Shown: piece after piece, positions 1 through 9,626 of the stretch
Position numbering within the stretch: position 1 is the stretch's first letter
How the letters are laid out: every line of letters starts with the position of its first letter
From: Poriferisodalis sp965116245
Lineage (GTDB): Bacteria > Actinomycetota > Acidimicrobiia > Acidimicrobiales > Poriferisodalaceae
DNA length: 64,000 bases
Direction of reading: 5' to 3'
NCBI GenBank assembly: GCA_965116245.1
Contig: OZ220497.1
Span: 1,426,001 to 1,490,000 of the forward strand
Notes under the pieces: model-generated
What the model saw: the letters and a program-made list of their open reading frames with translations, nothing else
What the model was told of the DNA's origin: nothing
Database searches by the model: none
Made by a program: the position numbers and the translations under genes

Positions 1-2055
1 GCCGACGTCAATGGCGGTGAAGCTGCCGAATCGCATCGCCTCGGCGGACACATCCGAATCGGTCACTTCGCAGAGCAGTTGTCGAGACTTGGGCCCGGCG
101 ATGGCGAGGCCACACAACTCAGTGCCGAGTGTCCGGTACCACGCCTGCGGTGCAGCTCCGGCGCCAATGTTCACGCTGTTGTGAGCCCCGCTGCGACCTA
201 GCTGGCCGTAGCTCCAACTTTCTAGGTGGGCATCAAACCATCGTTCGTAGTAGCGCTCTGCAATACCAGAGCCGAACACCAAAAAGCGCTCATGGGAGGC
301 CGTGTTTCCCGTAGCCCCGCCAGTCACTGTCGCCATCGGACCCTCGGCGCGCCCAGTGGAAGCTGGCAGACAAGCAATAGTGAGGTCTCCGGCGAGATTG
401 CCAGCCTCGTTACACATTGGCGCCAGCGCGATTCGGCCCGGTTGCGGCAGTCGTGCAGCCACCAGGTGTGTCAACCAGGCTCGCGCTAGGGGTCCCTCAA
501 TCAGGAATTTGGAGAATCCCGACGACTCCATGAGACCCACGTCATTGCGTACGGCGTGTACCTCTGCTTGAACGTGGGGCCATGCGTTGGATCTACCGAA
601 CGTGACCTCTTCGGTCGCGCCCGGCTCGGGAGCGAACCACAAAGGCACTTCAAGGCCATAGGCATCACCGAACACGGCACCGGCTGAGCGTTGCGCTTCG
701 TAAATGGATGTGGTGGCCAGTGGCCGACCCTCCGGTAGGAACTCATTTGGGAAGCTGATGCTGAAACGCCGCCTGTAATTTTCGCGCACTTTGGTTGCTG
801 TGTAGGAGCGAGTCGCCCAATCGCCAAACCTCGCGACATCCATGGCCCACACGTCGAATCCAGGATCACCCTCAGTCATCCACTTCGATAGTGCGAGCCC
901 CACGCCTCCCCCCTGAGAAAGCCCTGCCATCACAGCACACGCGGACCAGAAGCCGGGCAGCCCACGGATGGGTCCGACTAGTGGGTTCCCATCTGGCGCA
1001 AACGTAAACGGGCCATTGACAACCCGGGCGATGCCAGCGTTGGCCAGCACAGGAAAGTGCCGGAACGCAGTGTCCAGTGAGGGAGCAATGCGCTCAAGGT
1101 CGGGTGTCAACAGTCGCTTATCGAAATCCCATGGAGTCTGGCGACGCTGCCAGGCAACAGCGGCCTGCTCGTAGGTGCCCACGAGTAGGCCTTGGCCTTC
1201 CTGGCGAGTGTAAATCTCGCCTCCGAAGTCGATTGTGCCTAACAGTTCCGCACCGGTGTGTTTGTTGTGGGCGGTGATCTCTGCCAGTGGTTCGGTGATT
1301 ACGTAGGTGTGCTCCATCGCTAGGACTGGCAGCTCAAGGCCCACCATGCGCCCTACCTCACGTGCCCACAGGCCTCCTGCATTCACAACGTGAACTGCTT
1401 CGATCCACTCATCGCAGTCATCTGTGGCTGAGGCATCGTCACTTCGGTGTCCAGATGTGCCAGCGAGATCGCCGCGTGAGGTGTCGTAGAGGCCGATACG
1501 CCATGCGCCGTGCGGCGTACGCTCAATACAGCGAGCCCAGGTGTGGCGGCGAACCCGCGCGCCAGCATCCATCGCCGCCTTGGCGTATGCAAGGGTGACA
1601 CCGGTCGGGTCAACGTGGCCGTGGTCGGTGTCATACATCGCACCCACGAACTGGTCGGGGTCGATGATTGGCATTAGCTCAGCGGCCTCGTTGGCAGAGA
1701 TGATCTGCGATGTGATGCCCAGGTACTTTCCGCGGGCGTCGGTCATTCTCAGCCAGTCCAACCGTGCTGGCGTGTCTGCCAAGAAGACGGCGCCTGTGAG
1801 GTGGATGCCGCAGTCCTGACCCGAGAGCTCCTCAATCTCGCGGTACAGGTCAATCGTGTACTTCTGCAGTTTCGCTACGGTCGGGTCGGAGTTGATGGGG
1901 TGCATCCCACCCGCCGCGTGCCATGTTGAGCCCGCCGTTAGTTCGGAGCGTTCAAGTAGCACCACATCGGTCCAGCCAGCTCTAGTCAGGTGAAAGAGCA
2001 CCGATGCCCCTACAACACCGCCGCCAATCACTACAGCTTGTACTCGGTCAGTCAT
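1..2055 (-). CDS. FAD-dependent dimethylglycine/sarcosine dehydrogenase-like protein, 3' end outside window
   Basis: The frame is open without a stop from an ATG at 2055 to the left edge, so at least 685 residues are present and the C-terminus is missing. The N-terminus carries the FAD dinucleotide-binding motif GGGVVGAS (DAO family) and a GGMHPINSD stretch. The end of the visible part (about residue 500 on) resembles the GcvT/aminomethyltransferase folate-binding fold, giving the dimethylglycine/sarcosine dehydrogenase architecture (usual length about 810-830). These enzymes oxidatively remove an N-methyl group and pass it to tetrahydrofolate. The start overlaps the stop of the upstream Rieske gene as ATGA, implying translational coupling. 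With that neighbour, a glycine betaine to dimethylglycine to sarcosine route is a reasonable inference; the exact substrate cannot be read from sequence. Confidence 0.85.
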   Translation of the reverse strand, partial: MTDRVQAVVIGGGVVGASVLFHLTRAGWTDVVLLERSELTAGSTWHAAGGMHPINSDPTVAKLQKYTIDLYREIEELSGQDCGIHLTGAVFLADTPARLDWLRMTDARGKYLGITSQIISANEAAELMPIIDPDQFVGAMYDTDHGHVDPTGVTLAYAKAAMDAGARVRRHTWARCIERTPHGAWRIGLYDTSRGDLAGTSGHRSDDASATDDCDEWIEAVHVVNAGGLWAREVGRMVGLELPVLAMEHTYVITEPLAEITAHNKHTGAELLGTIDFGGEIYTRQEGQGLLVGTYEQAAVAWQRRQTPWDFDKRLLTPDLERIAPSLDTAFRHFPVLANAGIARVVNGPFTFAPDGNPLVGPIRGLPGFWSACAVMAGLSQGGGVGLALSKWMTEGDPGFDVWAMDVARFGDWATRSYTATKVRENYRRRFSISFPNEFLPEGRPLATTSIYEAQRSAGAVFGDAYGLEVPLWFAPEPGATEEVTFGRSNAWPHVQAEVHAVRNDVGLMESSGFSKFLIEGPLARAWLTHLVAARLPQPGRIALAPMCNEAGNLAGDLTIACLPASTGRAEGPMATVTGGATGNTASHERFLVFGSGIAERYYERWFDAHLESWSYGQLGRSGAHNSVNIGAGAAPQAWYRTLGTELCGLAIAGPKSRQLLCEVTDSDVSAEAMRFGSFTAIDVG

Positions 2056-3377
2056 GGCGCACCATCCTCAGTGATCGGGTCGCTGACTGGGTTGCTGCCA
2101 TATTGGTCCTCGAACCCAGGGCTGTCACCGGCGGGCACCCTCAAATCGGCGACTGATCGCAATGTCATCAAATCCGCAATCATGTTGTGAAAGCGGTTCA
2201 GCGGCTCCTCAAACCTGGGCGCTAGCGGACCAGGCGGCGCGGCGCCGTTGGCGATGCCGCGCTGTGCTCGCTGGCAGATGTCAATGTCCTCGTCGTTCAC
2301 TTCGATCCAGAAGCGGCGGGTGATGTCGAATGACTCTCGGAGTTTCGCCGATGGTGTGTCGGTAGTCATCGGGCCTGGCGGGAACAAGAACGTGCAGCAC
2401 TCAAGCGTGCGACCTGCACTCAGCGGCTCCAGCACCATGAGAAAAACATGATTGGGCAATACGGCTAGCAACACGTTCGGAAACAGTGCGACGAACCTGC
2501 CGCTTGAAATGTCGGACTTGTTGAGGCCCGACGCAGGGGGCAGCCTCAGCCAGTCATCGCGTTCTTGGCCTGAGATAGGCGTGGTGGTTTGACCGCAGTA
2601 CATGCCTGGTCCCTGGTAGCGATAGTGGTCTGACACCCGTGAGACTTTGGCTAGTTCTGGGTGTACCCACGGCAGGTGGTAGTACTCGGCGAAGTTCTCG
2701 ACGATGAGCTTCCAGTTGGCAGCGACATCAAATGTGCGTGTTGTCCCGTCAAGTGGGGCTGGTCGCCATTTGTCCAGTTGATATTCGCCCAATCGGTTCG
2801 GTAGGTCGCCGAGCCACGCCTGCAGTGGTGGAGTATCTGCGCTGAGCGTGACGAACACCAGCGGTCCCCAGGTCTCGCTGCGCACTGAAATCAGCCCGTA
2901 ATCCGCCATGTCAAAGTCACTTCGGGACCCGGCGTCGAACATGGGAGCTGTCACGAGCTGACCATCCGTGCTGTAGTGCCAGCGGTGATATGGGCAGCGA
3001 ATGGTGTTTGCAATGTCGCAGTCGGACTCGACGAGCTCGGTACCGCGGTGACGGCACGAGTTCAAAAATGCGCGTAGTCCGTGTCCGTTGTTGGAGCGAG
3101 TAAGCAAAACAGAGCGTCCGGCGACCGAGCGCACCAGCAGTCGTCCCGGCAGAGCCACTTCGTGCGCAAGCGCCACCGCAACCCACGCTCGACCGAACAG
3201 TTGCGCTTGTTCGGCAGCGAAAAAGCGCTCGTCGGCGTAGACGGTGGGCTGCATCGTGAAAGCCGCCTCAACAGCGTTTCGTTGCGGCGCCCAAAAGCCG
3301 GACTCAGGCTGTGTCTGTGTCCACTGGGCCTGCGGCTGCGCATGCTGCGCCAGCCGATGTGCCCCATGCTCTTCCAT
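2052..3377 (-). CDS. Rieske [2Fe-2S] aromatic-ring-hydroxylase-type oxygenase, alpha subunit (glycine betaine demethylase-like)
   Basis: 441 residues, the normal size for a Rieske non-haem iron oxygenase alpha subunit. The Rieske cluster motif is complete: Cys108-x-His110 and Cys128-x-x-His131 (CPYH). The catalytic domain shows NWKLIVENFAEYYH with His234 and His239 as likely mononuclear iron ligands, and a later acidic segment (VNDEDIDIC) fits the third carboxylate ligand. No reductase gene is adjacent. Its stop overlaps the start of the FAD/GcvT dehydrogenase. Glycine betaine (GbcA-type) and stachydrine demethylases are the usual Rieske partners of dimethylglycine dehydrogenases, so N-demethylation of a quaternary amine is the favoured role; substrate is inference. 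ATG at 3377 is the first start; its GAGGGG box is rather far upstream. Confidence 0.85.
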   Translation of the reverse strand: MEEHGAHRLAQHAQPQAQWTQTQPESGFWAPQRNAVEAAFTMQPTVYADERFFAAEQAQLFGRAWVAVALAHEVALPGRLLVRSVAGRSVLLTRSNNGHGLRAFLNSCRHRGTELVESDCDIANTIRCPYHRWHYSTDGQLVTAPMFDAGSRSDFDMADYGLISVRSETWGPLVFVTLSADTPPLQAWLGDLPNRLGEYQLDKWRPAPLDGTTRTFDVAANWKLIVENFAEYYHLPWVHPELAKVSRVSDHYRYQGPGMYCGQTTTPISGQERDDWLRLPPASGLNKSDISSGRFVALFPNVLLAVLPNHVFLMVLEPLSAGRTLECCTFLFPPGPMTTDTPSAKLRESFDITRRFWIEVNDEDIDICQRAQRGIANGAAPPGPLAPRFEEPLNRFHNMIADLMTLRSVADLRVPAGDSPGFEDQYGSNPVSDPITEDGAP

Positions 3378-3496
3378 CGTGCAGTCTCGCCCCTCTCATG
3401 CTTGAACCAGTGCCTGCCCCCGGGGACCCTCTCCGAACACTATGTTCCTGAGCGATTCCTGAGCGGCGGCTTGTGCCTGTTGCTACGTGTTGGCTT

Positions 3497-6400
3497 CTAC
3501 GTGTCGTGACCGCTTTCGGGGCTACCAGATCGGCCCGTTGGCCTGATCTCAACGATCAGGTCACCGGGTTCTAGCAATGCACCCGACGCGGCGGCAACCA
3601 AGACCACCGTGCCAGTGACCGGCGCTGAGATTGAAGACTCCATCTTCATCGCCTCTATGACTGCAATTGTGTCACCGACATTGACTTGATCCCCCTCTGA
3701 CACCGTGACATTCACTGAACCTCTGAACGGCGCTGGAACCTGGCCACCAATGCGGGGGTCGGCTCGGGCGTGTTCGGGGCGATCAGTGGCCACGTTCCGA
3801 TCCAGCGTGTCGATGTCGCGTGGCTGGCCGTTAACTCGGAAGCTGACTAAACGTATGCCCTCATCGTTCGGCTCGCCGATGGATCGCAAACCCAGCAGCA
3901 ATCGCACGCCAGGCCCTAGCAAGACCGCAGTGTCGTGTGCGTGAGGGTCCAACCCATACCAGAACAACAGTGACGGCAACACTGATAGATCACCGTATCG
4001 GTCGGTGTTCTCAACTTGGGCGGCGGCGGGCGTGGGAAACAGCAGCCGATTTAGCGTGCTGGCACGATCGCTCTCCAAGTCGGCTCGGTCTTGGTCGGTC
4101 AGGGCTCGTTTGGTAGGTGACCAGTGGCGGCCAGTCGTTGCCTTCGTTCGGAACGGCTCGGCAAATCCTCCCGGCGGCGTGCCAAGTTCACCGTGCAGAA
4201 AGCCGACAACGCTGTCGGGCAAGTCGGCTGAGGCGGGGTCAGTCACCAGCTCTTCGGGCGTGACCCCAGAGGCCACCAAGTGCAGCGCCAAATCACCAAC
4301 CACTTTGGACGACGGTGTGACCTTGATGGGCCGGCCGAGCAACTCGTTGCATGCGGCATAGAGACGCTCCACCTCTTCGAACCGATGTCCGAGGCCGAGC
4401 GCTTGAGCTTGGGCTCGCAAGTTGGAAAGCTGACCTCCGGGTATCTCGTGGCGGTAGATGGTGCCTGTGGGAGAAGCGAGGCCTGCCTCGAAGGGTGCGT
4501 AGACACGACGCACCGCCTCCCAATAGGGCTCCATGTCGCCGATGGCATCCAAACTCAGGCCCGTCGCCCGGTTGGTGTCGTCTGTCATGGCCACGATCGA
4601 AGCGATTGAGGGCTGGGCGGTCATGCCCGATAGCGGCGGCGCTGAACCGTCGATGGCATCGACGCCCGCGTCCAGTGCGGCTAGGTAGGTAGCTAACTGT
4701 CCGCCCCCGGTGTCGTGGGTGTGCAGATGAACCGGCTGGGCGAAGCGTTCACGTAGTGCAGTGATGAGTGTCGCTGCGGCGGAGGGTCGCAGCAGTCCCG
4801 CCATGTCCTTGATGCACAGGATCTGAGCACCCGCTTCGTCAAGTTGCGACGCGACGTCGAGGTAGTAGTCCAGCGTGTAGAGATCCTCGTCGGGATTGGA
4901 CAGATTTCCCGAATAGCAGATTGTGCCCTCCGCGACAGCACCGGCGGAAACCACAGCTTCGATAGCTGGTCTCATCTGGTCGATGGAGTTAAACGCATCA
5001 AACACGCGGAAAATGTCCATCCCGCACTCGGCGGCCTCAGCGATGAACTCGTGCGCCACGATGTCGGGGTATGGCGAGTAGCCCACCGTGTTTCGCCCTC
5101 GCAGAAGCATTTGAGTGCAGATGTTGGGCGCCGCTGCTCGGATGCGTCGCAGCCTTTCCCAGGGATCTTCGTGTAAGAAGCGCAGTGCGACGTCGAAGGT
5201 GGCGCCTCCCCAGCATTCCAGGCTGAATAGCTGCGGCATGAAGTGTGCCATCTGGCGGGCACCCGCGACCAGATCGATTGTGCGCAGGCGTGTGGCCAGG
5301 ATTGACTGGTGTGCATCGCGCAGGGTGGTGTCGGTAACTGCGATGGCCTGAGCTGCGCGCAGCTCCGCGGCGAAACCAGCAGGTCCCAACTGCGCAAGGC
5401 GTTGACGGGAACCAGCCGGTGGCACTCCCGAGGTTGGGCGCAGCTTGGTGGCGGGATCAACCCTGGTAGGGGCAGGGCCGTTCGGTTGGTGAACCGTTAC
5501 GTCGGCCAGGTAGCGCAACAGGCGAGTGGCTCGATCGGCCCCAACCGATGCCGCGGTCAGTTCGGGTCGATCATCAATGAACGTTGTTGTGACCGGTCCA
5601 GCTTGAAACTCGCTGTCGGCGAGGATCGCTTGCAGGTAAGGCTGATTGGTGGACACACCTCTTACTCGGTACTCGGCGAGTGTGCGTTGCATTCGACGGA
5701 CCGCGGTGTCGAAGTTGGGTCCGCGGCAGGTGATCTTCTCGATCATCGAATCGAAGTGCGGAGTGATTTCCACACCTTGATAGACGCAGCCATCTAGGCG
5801 CACGCCCGCACCGCTGGCTGGCCTATACGCCACGATGCGCCCCGTGTCGGGCCGAAAGTCGTTGGCGGGGTTCTCGGCCGTGACACGGCACTGTATGGCG
5901 ACGCCCCGCAGGCTGATGGCCCCCTGGCTCAATCCGAGATCTTCCAGAGAGGCGCCCGCCGCGATACGCAACTGAGACTCCACCAAGTCAACGTCGGTCA
6001 CCTCCTCGGTCACGGTGTGTTCAACCTGGATACGGGGGTTCATCTCGATAAAGACGTGCCGTCCAGCGTGATCCACCAAGAACTCCACAGTGCCAGCGTT
6101 TGCGTAGCCGATGGCCTCGGCGAAGTGAGCGGCGTCAGTGAGCAGCCGCTGGCGCACAGCGGTATCGAGGTTGCGCGCGGGAGCCATTTCGACCACCTTC
6201 TGAAAGCGTCGCTGCACCGAGCAGTCCCGCTCGTAGAGATGAACTACGTTCCCGGCCGCATCCGCCAGTATTTGTGCCTCAATGTGGCGTACGCCGGTCA
6301 TGGCCTCCTCAAAGAAGACGGTGCCGTCGCCGAATGCGCTGTGCGCCTCTCGTTGCGCGGCCTCAACCGCATCGGCCAAGTCTTCGGCACGCTCAACTCG

Positions 6401-6928
6401 GCGCATGCCCCGGCCGCCTCCGCCCGATGCCGCCTTTACGAACAGCGGGTAACCGATCTCCGCTGCAGCACCGGCGACCTCGGCGCTTGCGTCGTCAATA
6501 CCTGCGTTGTTGATAGGTGCCGATTGGCGCAGTACCGGTAAGCCAGCCTGCTGTGCAGCTTGTCTTGCCCGCATCTTGTTCCCGGTGAGTCGTAAGACCG
6601 CGGCGCTGGGGCCCACGAATGTGACTCCAGCGCTGGCACATGCATCTGCGAGGGCTGGACTCTCAGAGAGAAATCCGTAACCGGGGTAGATGGCGTCAGC
6701 ACCGACCTCCACAGCTTTGGCCACGATGGCGTCGTGATCTAGGTAGGCCCGCACTGGCCGACCCTCTTCGCCTATGAGATAGGCCTCGTCGGCTTTGATG
6801 CGATGCAAGGCACCGCTGCGCTCTTCCTCAACTGGAAGGATCGCGACGGTACGGATGCCGAGCTGAGTCGCTGCGCGGAACGCACGTATGGCGATCTCAC
6901 CCCGATTCGCCACCAAGAGCTTCTTCAT
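3497..6928 (-). CDS. pyc: Pyruvate carboxylase
   Basis: 1143 residues, the usual length. Order of domains: biotin carboxylase (from MKKLLVANRGEIAIRAF; glycine-rich ATP loop KAASGGGGRGMRRV), carboxyltransferase (HMGL-like TIM barrel with ATFDVALRFL, EDPWERLR, GRNTVGYSPYPD and metal/carboxybiotin region CIKDMAGLL), then biotin carrier domain with AMKMES (biotinyl Lys about 1095). It carboxylates pyruvate to oxaloacetate with ATP and bicarbonate (anaplerosis). The frame is open for 48 further codons upstream, but ATG at 6928 is chosen because GGAGG lies just before it and the protein starts there with the canonical biotin carboxylase N-terminus. It lies 119 bp upstream of the Rieske gene on the same strand, so co-transcription is possible but not shown. 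Confidence 0.95.
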   Translation of the reverse strand: MKKLLVANRGEIAIRAFRAATQLGIRTVAILPVEEERSGALHRIKADEAYLIGEEGRPVRAYLDHDAIVAKAVEVGADAIYPGYGFLSESPALADACASAGVTFVGPSAAVLRLTGNKMRARQAAQQAGLPVLRQSAPINNAGIDDASAEVAGAAAEIGYPLFVKAASGGGGRGMRRVERAEDLADAVEAAQREAHSAFGDGTVFFEEAMTGVRHIEAQILADAAGNVVHLYERDCSVQRRFQKVVEMAPARNLDTAVRQRLLTDAAHFAEAIGYANAGTVEFLVDHAGRHVFIEMNPRIQVEHTVTEEVTDVDLVESQLRIAAGASLEDLGLSQGAISLRGVAIQCRVTAENPANDFRPDTGRIVAYRPASGAGVRLDGCVYQGVEITPHFDSMIEKITCRGPNFDTAVRRMQRTLAEYRVRGVSTNQPYLQAILADSEFQAGPVTTTFIDDRPELTAASVGADRATRLLRYLADVTVHQPNGPAPTRVDPATKLRPTSGVPPAGSRQRLAQLGPAGFAAELRAAQAIAVTDTTLRDAHQSILATRLRTIDLVAGARQMAHFMPQLFSLECWGGATFDVALRFLHEDPWERLRRIRAAAPNICTQMLLRGRNTVGYSPYPDIVAHEFIAEAAECGMDIFRVFDAFNSIDQMRPAIEAVVSAGAVAEGTICYSGNLSNPDEDLYTLDYYLDVASQLDEAGAQILCIKDMAGLLRPSAAATLITALRERFAQPVHLHTHDTGGGQLATYLAALDAGVDAIDGSAPPLSGMTAQPSIASIVAMTDDTNRATGLSLDAIGDMEPYWEAVRRVYAPFEAGLASPTGTIYRHEIPGGQLSNLRAQAQALGLGHRFEEVERLYAACNELLGRPIKVTPSSKVVGDLALHLVASGVTPEELVTDPASADLPDSVVGFLHGELGTPPGGFAEPFRTKATTGRHWSPTKRALTDQDRADLESDRASTLNRLLFPTPAAAQVENTDRYGDLSVLPSLLFWYGLDPHAHDTAVLLGPGVRLLLGLRSIGEPNDEGIRLVSFRVNGQPRDIDTLDRNVATDRPEHARADPRIGGQVPAPFRGSVNVTVSEGDQVNVGDTIAVIEAMKMESSISAPVTGTVVLVAAASGALLEPGDLIVEIRPTGRSGSPESGHDT

Positions 6929-7064
6929 GATGTCCTCCGACGTGGTCTCAAACTCAAGGCTGCCACTCGCAATGATGAGACAGCGAGTCGCTCGAATAGC
7001 TAGCTGCTGTGCATTTGGGTGCCATAGGTGCGACGCTGTGAACTCAGTGCTGTGACCTCGTGAA

Positions 7065-7865
7065 TCAATCAAACATCGGGATCCTCAACCCTGTGTCCGA
7101 CTCAGAATCCCGACTATTCGCGTCCCCGGTGCTGAGTTCCTGAATTGCGGGTTGGCGACGGATGAACTCGTCAAACATTGGCACTGTGAAGTCAATGATG
7201 CCGCGTTGAGGGGAGTAGCACAGACCTCGCTTGATGAGGGCATCTCTGTTGGGGCCGACCTGGTTCGTGGCTTTGCCCATAGCGTCTGCGACCTCGCTAG
7301 ACCGGTGGGGACCCGGTCCGAGCGATGCCATGGCGGCAAGGTACATACGATCGGCGCGGGGAGTGCGCCCTACGCAAGCACGGAAGAAGCCACTGTCAAG
7401 TTCATGTTGAGCCACCGGGATGGCGCCTTCAACATCGGCGATAGTGATCTGCTCGGGATCCATTGCGACATCCCAGGTCTGCTTGCCGAATTCTTGCAAG
7501 AAGTAGGGGTAGCCAGCGGTGAACTCCACGATGCGCGTAAGCGCATCGGGTTGCCACAGGACGCCTTCCTCCTCGGCAGGTTTACTGAGTGCTTGGCGCG
7601 CTGCTTTCTCGGGCAAGCTGCCGATCTGTGGGAATGAGAAAAGATGCTCGGCGTATGACTTCGCTTCGCCAGCCAACGCTGGCAGTGAGGGCAGGCCAGC
7701 ACCGGCGACCATGAGCGGTAACTGTTCTTGACTGACTCTGTGCAGACCGACGATGAGCGCGGCAAGTTCGTCTCGACTGAGGAGCTGAACCTCATCAACA
7801 GTGAACAAAATGCCTGTGTTTTGTTTACGGGCAAGCTCACCGGTCGCCATGAAAAGGTCAGCCAT
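7065..7865 (-). pseudogene. Truncated AAA-type ATPase lacking the Walker A region
   Basis: 266 residues matching the middle and C-terminal part of actinobacterial AAA ATP-binding proteins: Walker B (ILFTVDEVQLL), a sensor-like stretch (PLMVAGAGLPSL), a lid with TAGYPYFLQEFG, and a C-terminal winged-helix segment (SSEVADAMGKATNQVGPNRDALIKRGL). The P-loop, which should lie roughly 80-120 residues upstream of Walker B, is absent: the frame meets a TAG 14 codons before the first Met and the divergent EthD gene starts soon after. The residues just upstream (YSGVLSGD) look like further family sequence, so this is probably a 5'-truncated remnant rather than a short functional gene. ATP hydrolysis is not expected. 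Confidence 0.7.
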
Positions 7866-7989
7866 GTCGCCGCTGAGGACGCCGGAGTATGGACGCGGAT
7901 GTACCTAAGCAAGCTAGGGCTGGCTTGCGCGGGCATGGCCGACTAAGCAGTTAGCTGCAGCAAGGGCTCAACTCACTGTGGAGGAACCG

Positions 7990-8724
7990 ATGACAGGCGA
8001 GATTTCTGCGACACCCGGGACGAAGATGATCTACCTGATCAAGCGCCGACCGGAAGCAACCCGCGACGAGCTGGTGGCCAACTGGTTCAAGAACCACATG
8101 CCCGCAGTGATCGCTGGCCAGGAGCAAGCGGCAACCGAGGGCCGAGTCCATGCCACCAAGTACCTAGCGACGCTGTTTGATGCGCGACCCCCTCGAGACG
8201 TGCCGTGGGACGGTATGGCGCAACTGTGGTTTGACCGCGCGATCCCGAACCCGCCGGAACCGCACGGCACAGTGCCCGCCGACACGTTCCAGCAAAAGGC
8301 CGAGCCGTACGTAGGGTGGGCGACGACGGAGTACGTGGTTGTGGACGGCCACTTGCCGGTGGTGCCCAACACGCTCAACGATCCCTTTCCGGCGACCCGG
8401 TCGGGCTTTTTCAAGGTGACGTTCTTGGTCCCCGCCAAGTCGGGTATTGATCTCAACGCGGCGTTGCGGCACTGGCTAGTAGCGCACGCACCCAACGTGC
8501 GGGGTGTCATGGAGGAGATTGGCGGCTTGCGATATGTGGTCAACCACAGCCTGGATCCAGCCGCCGAGGCCTACCTCGGCATGGCCGAACTCTATTTTGA
8601 CTCCCCGGCGGGCTGGGACGACTACAGAGCCAAGATCACAGAGGACGGTTTCAGCGAGTACGTGGACTTGGGTCGGCTGGTGAACCTACATTCCACAACC
8701 CAGATGATCGGTATCGCCGGTTAG
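7990..8724 (+). CDS. EthD-domain (dimeric alpha-beta barrel) protein
   Basis: 244 residues with two ferredoxin-like halves, each opening with a beta strand and an amphipathic helix (MIYLIKRRPEATRDELVANW; later FFKVTFLVPAKSGIDLNAAL), as in two-domain EthD proteins. EthD members accompany P450s or act in degradation of ethers and other xenobiotics, mostly without a proven reaction. ATG at 7990 is preferred over the GTG at 7978 because GGAGGA sits directly upstream at proper spacing. The 3' end overlaps by 4 bp the convergent SCO6745-family gene. No metal-binding or catalytic motif is evident. Confidence 0.75.
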   Translation: MTGEISATPGTKMIYLIKRRPEATRDELVANWFKNHMPAVIAGQEQAATEGRVHATKYLATLFDARPPRDVPWDGMAQLWFDRAIPNPPEPHGTVPADTFQQKAEPYVGWATTEYVVVDGHLPVVPNTLNDPFPATRSGFFKVTFLVPAKSGIDLNAALRHWLVAHAPNVRGVMEEIGGLRYVVNHSLDPAAEAYLGMAELYFDSPAGWDDYRAKITEDGFSEYVDLGRLVNLHSTTQMIGIAG

Positions 8725-9626
8725 AAATCGGCCTCGTTGTTTGGTCCGTTGTTCGGACCGTCATTAGGCGGGTATAGCTCTCGCCAGTTGATCTGGTCGT
8801 CCTTGGGCAATACAGCGTTGATGGAGGCCATGTCTGTTAGCAAAGTCTCAGCGGCTTCGTCTCCGATGCTGGCCCAGTGCGAGCCATCTAGTTGATCGGT
8901 GGCTGCCTCAATTTCGGCGCGTCCAGCGATGCCAGCCCCGGTGGCCCGGCCGTTGGCATCCACCCAGCCGCGCTTTCGCAGCCGCTCGGTTGCCGCTGCC
9001 GCTTCAGCTTGGCACCAAGCGGCTTCCTTATGAATCCACTCGCGGGGCGCTTGGTCAACCGCTACTTGCGACACCACCGATTCGCAGCCGTCCAGACCGG
9101 CGGCTACGAGCGCAATCAGGTGACATCCGCTGCGGTACTCCCGCAGCAGCGTGCATCCGTGCCACAGTGCCAGGTGTGGTTCGTCGGGCCACTCCAACGA
9201 AGACCATCCAGCGAATAACACTCGTCCGACAGGGTCAGCGGCATCGCAGGCGGCCCGCACGACCTCGGCGCAGCCCGCTATTGCACTGCCGTGGATTAGC
9301 TCACCGAGTTCTCTGCGAAGCGCTGCGTCCATCGCTTCATAGCGAGCTGCAATCACCTTTTCGGGTGTCGACAGAGTCCAGGCATCCGGAATCGCCCGCC
9401 GCACCCGCGCGGGCGCATAGTAGAAAAACAAGGATTCAACTACACCTGCTGGCACTGCACCCAGTGGTGCCGCGCGCGTCGCGAAGTAGTTCATCCAGAA
9501 GCCCTTCAAACCGACTGCGGTGCCAGCCTGCCTTACTTCAGGCGCCCAGTAGCAGAGTTGGTGATAGCGCTCAACGCACTCCCACATCAGTCTTGGCTCG
9601 GTCATAGCGTTTCGGCTGCGGGTCAC
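8721..9626 (-). CDS. SCO6745-family conserved protein
   Basis: 301 residues resembling an actinobacterial family named after SCO6745 (several-helix protein ending in a winged-helix-like segment; biochemical role unknown). Recognisable features are the N-terminal RLMWECVERYHQLCYWAPEV, the FFYYAPARVRRAIPDAW block, and WPDEPHLALWHGCTLLREYR near the middle. The GTG at 9626 overlaps the stop of the upstream globin gene (GTGA), supporting coupled translation; ATG at 9605 is an alternative. The C-terminus ends in a repetitive PPNDGPNNGPNNEADF tail built from a short duplicated DNA unit, a habit seen at several gene ends here. Confidence 0.75.
   Translation of the reverse strand: MTRSRNAMTEPRLMWECVERYHQLCYWAPEVRQAGTAVGLKGFWMNYFATRAAPLGAVPAGVVESLFFYYAPARVRRAIPDAWTLSTPEKVIAARYEAMDAALRRELGELIHGSAIAGCAEVVRAACDAADPVGRVLFAGWSSLEWPDEPHLALWHGCTLLREYRSGCHLIALVAAGLDGCESVVSQVAVDQAPREWIHKEAAWCQAEAAAATERLRKRGWVDANGRATGAGIAGRAEIEAATDQLDGSHWASIGDEAAETLLTDMASINAVLPKDDQINWRELYPPNDGPNNGPNNEADF

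Noticed and set aside
129..1819. Several short plus- and minus-strand frames in the first 2 kb
   Set aside because: They are shadows of the long open-ended minus-strand dehydrogenase, which has recognisable domains throughout.
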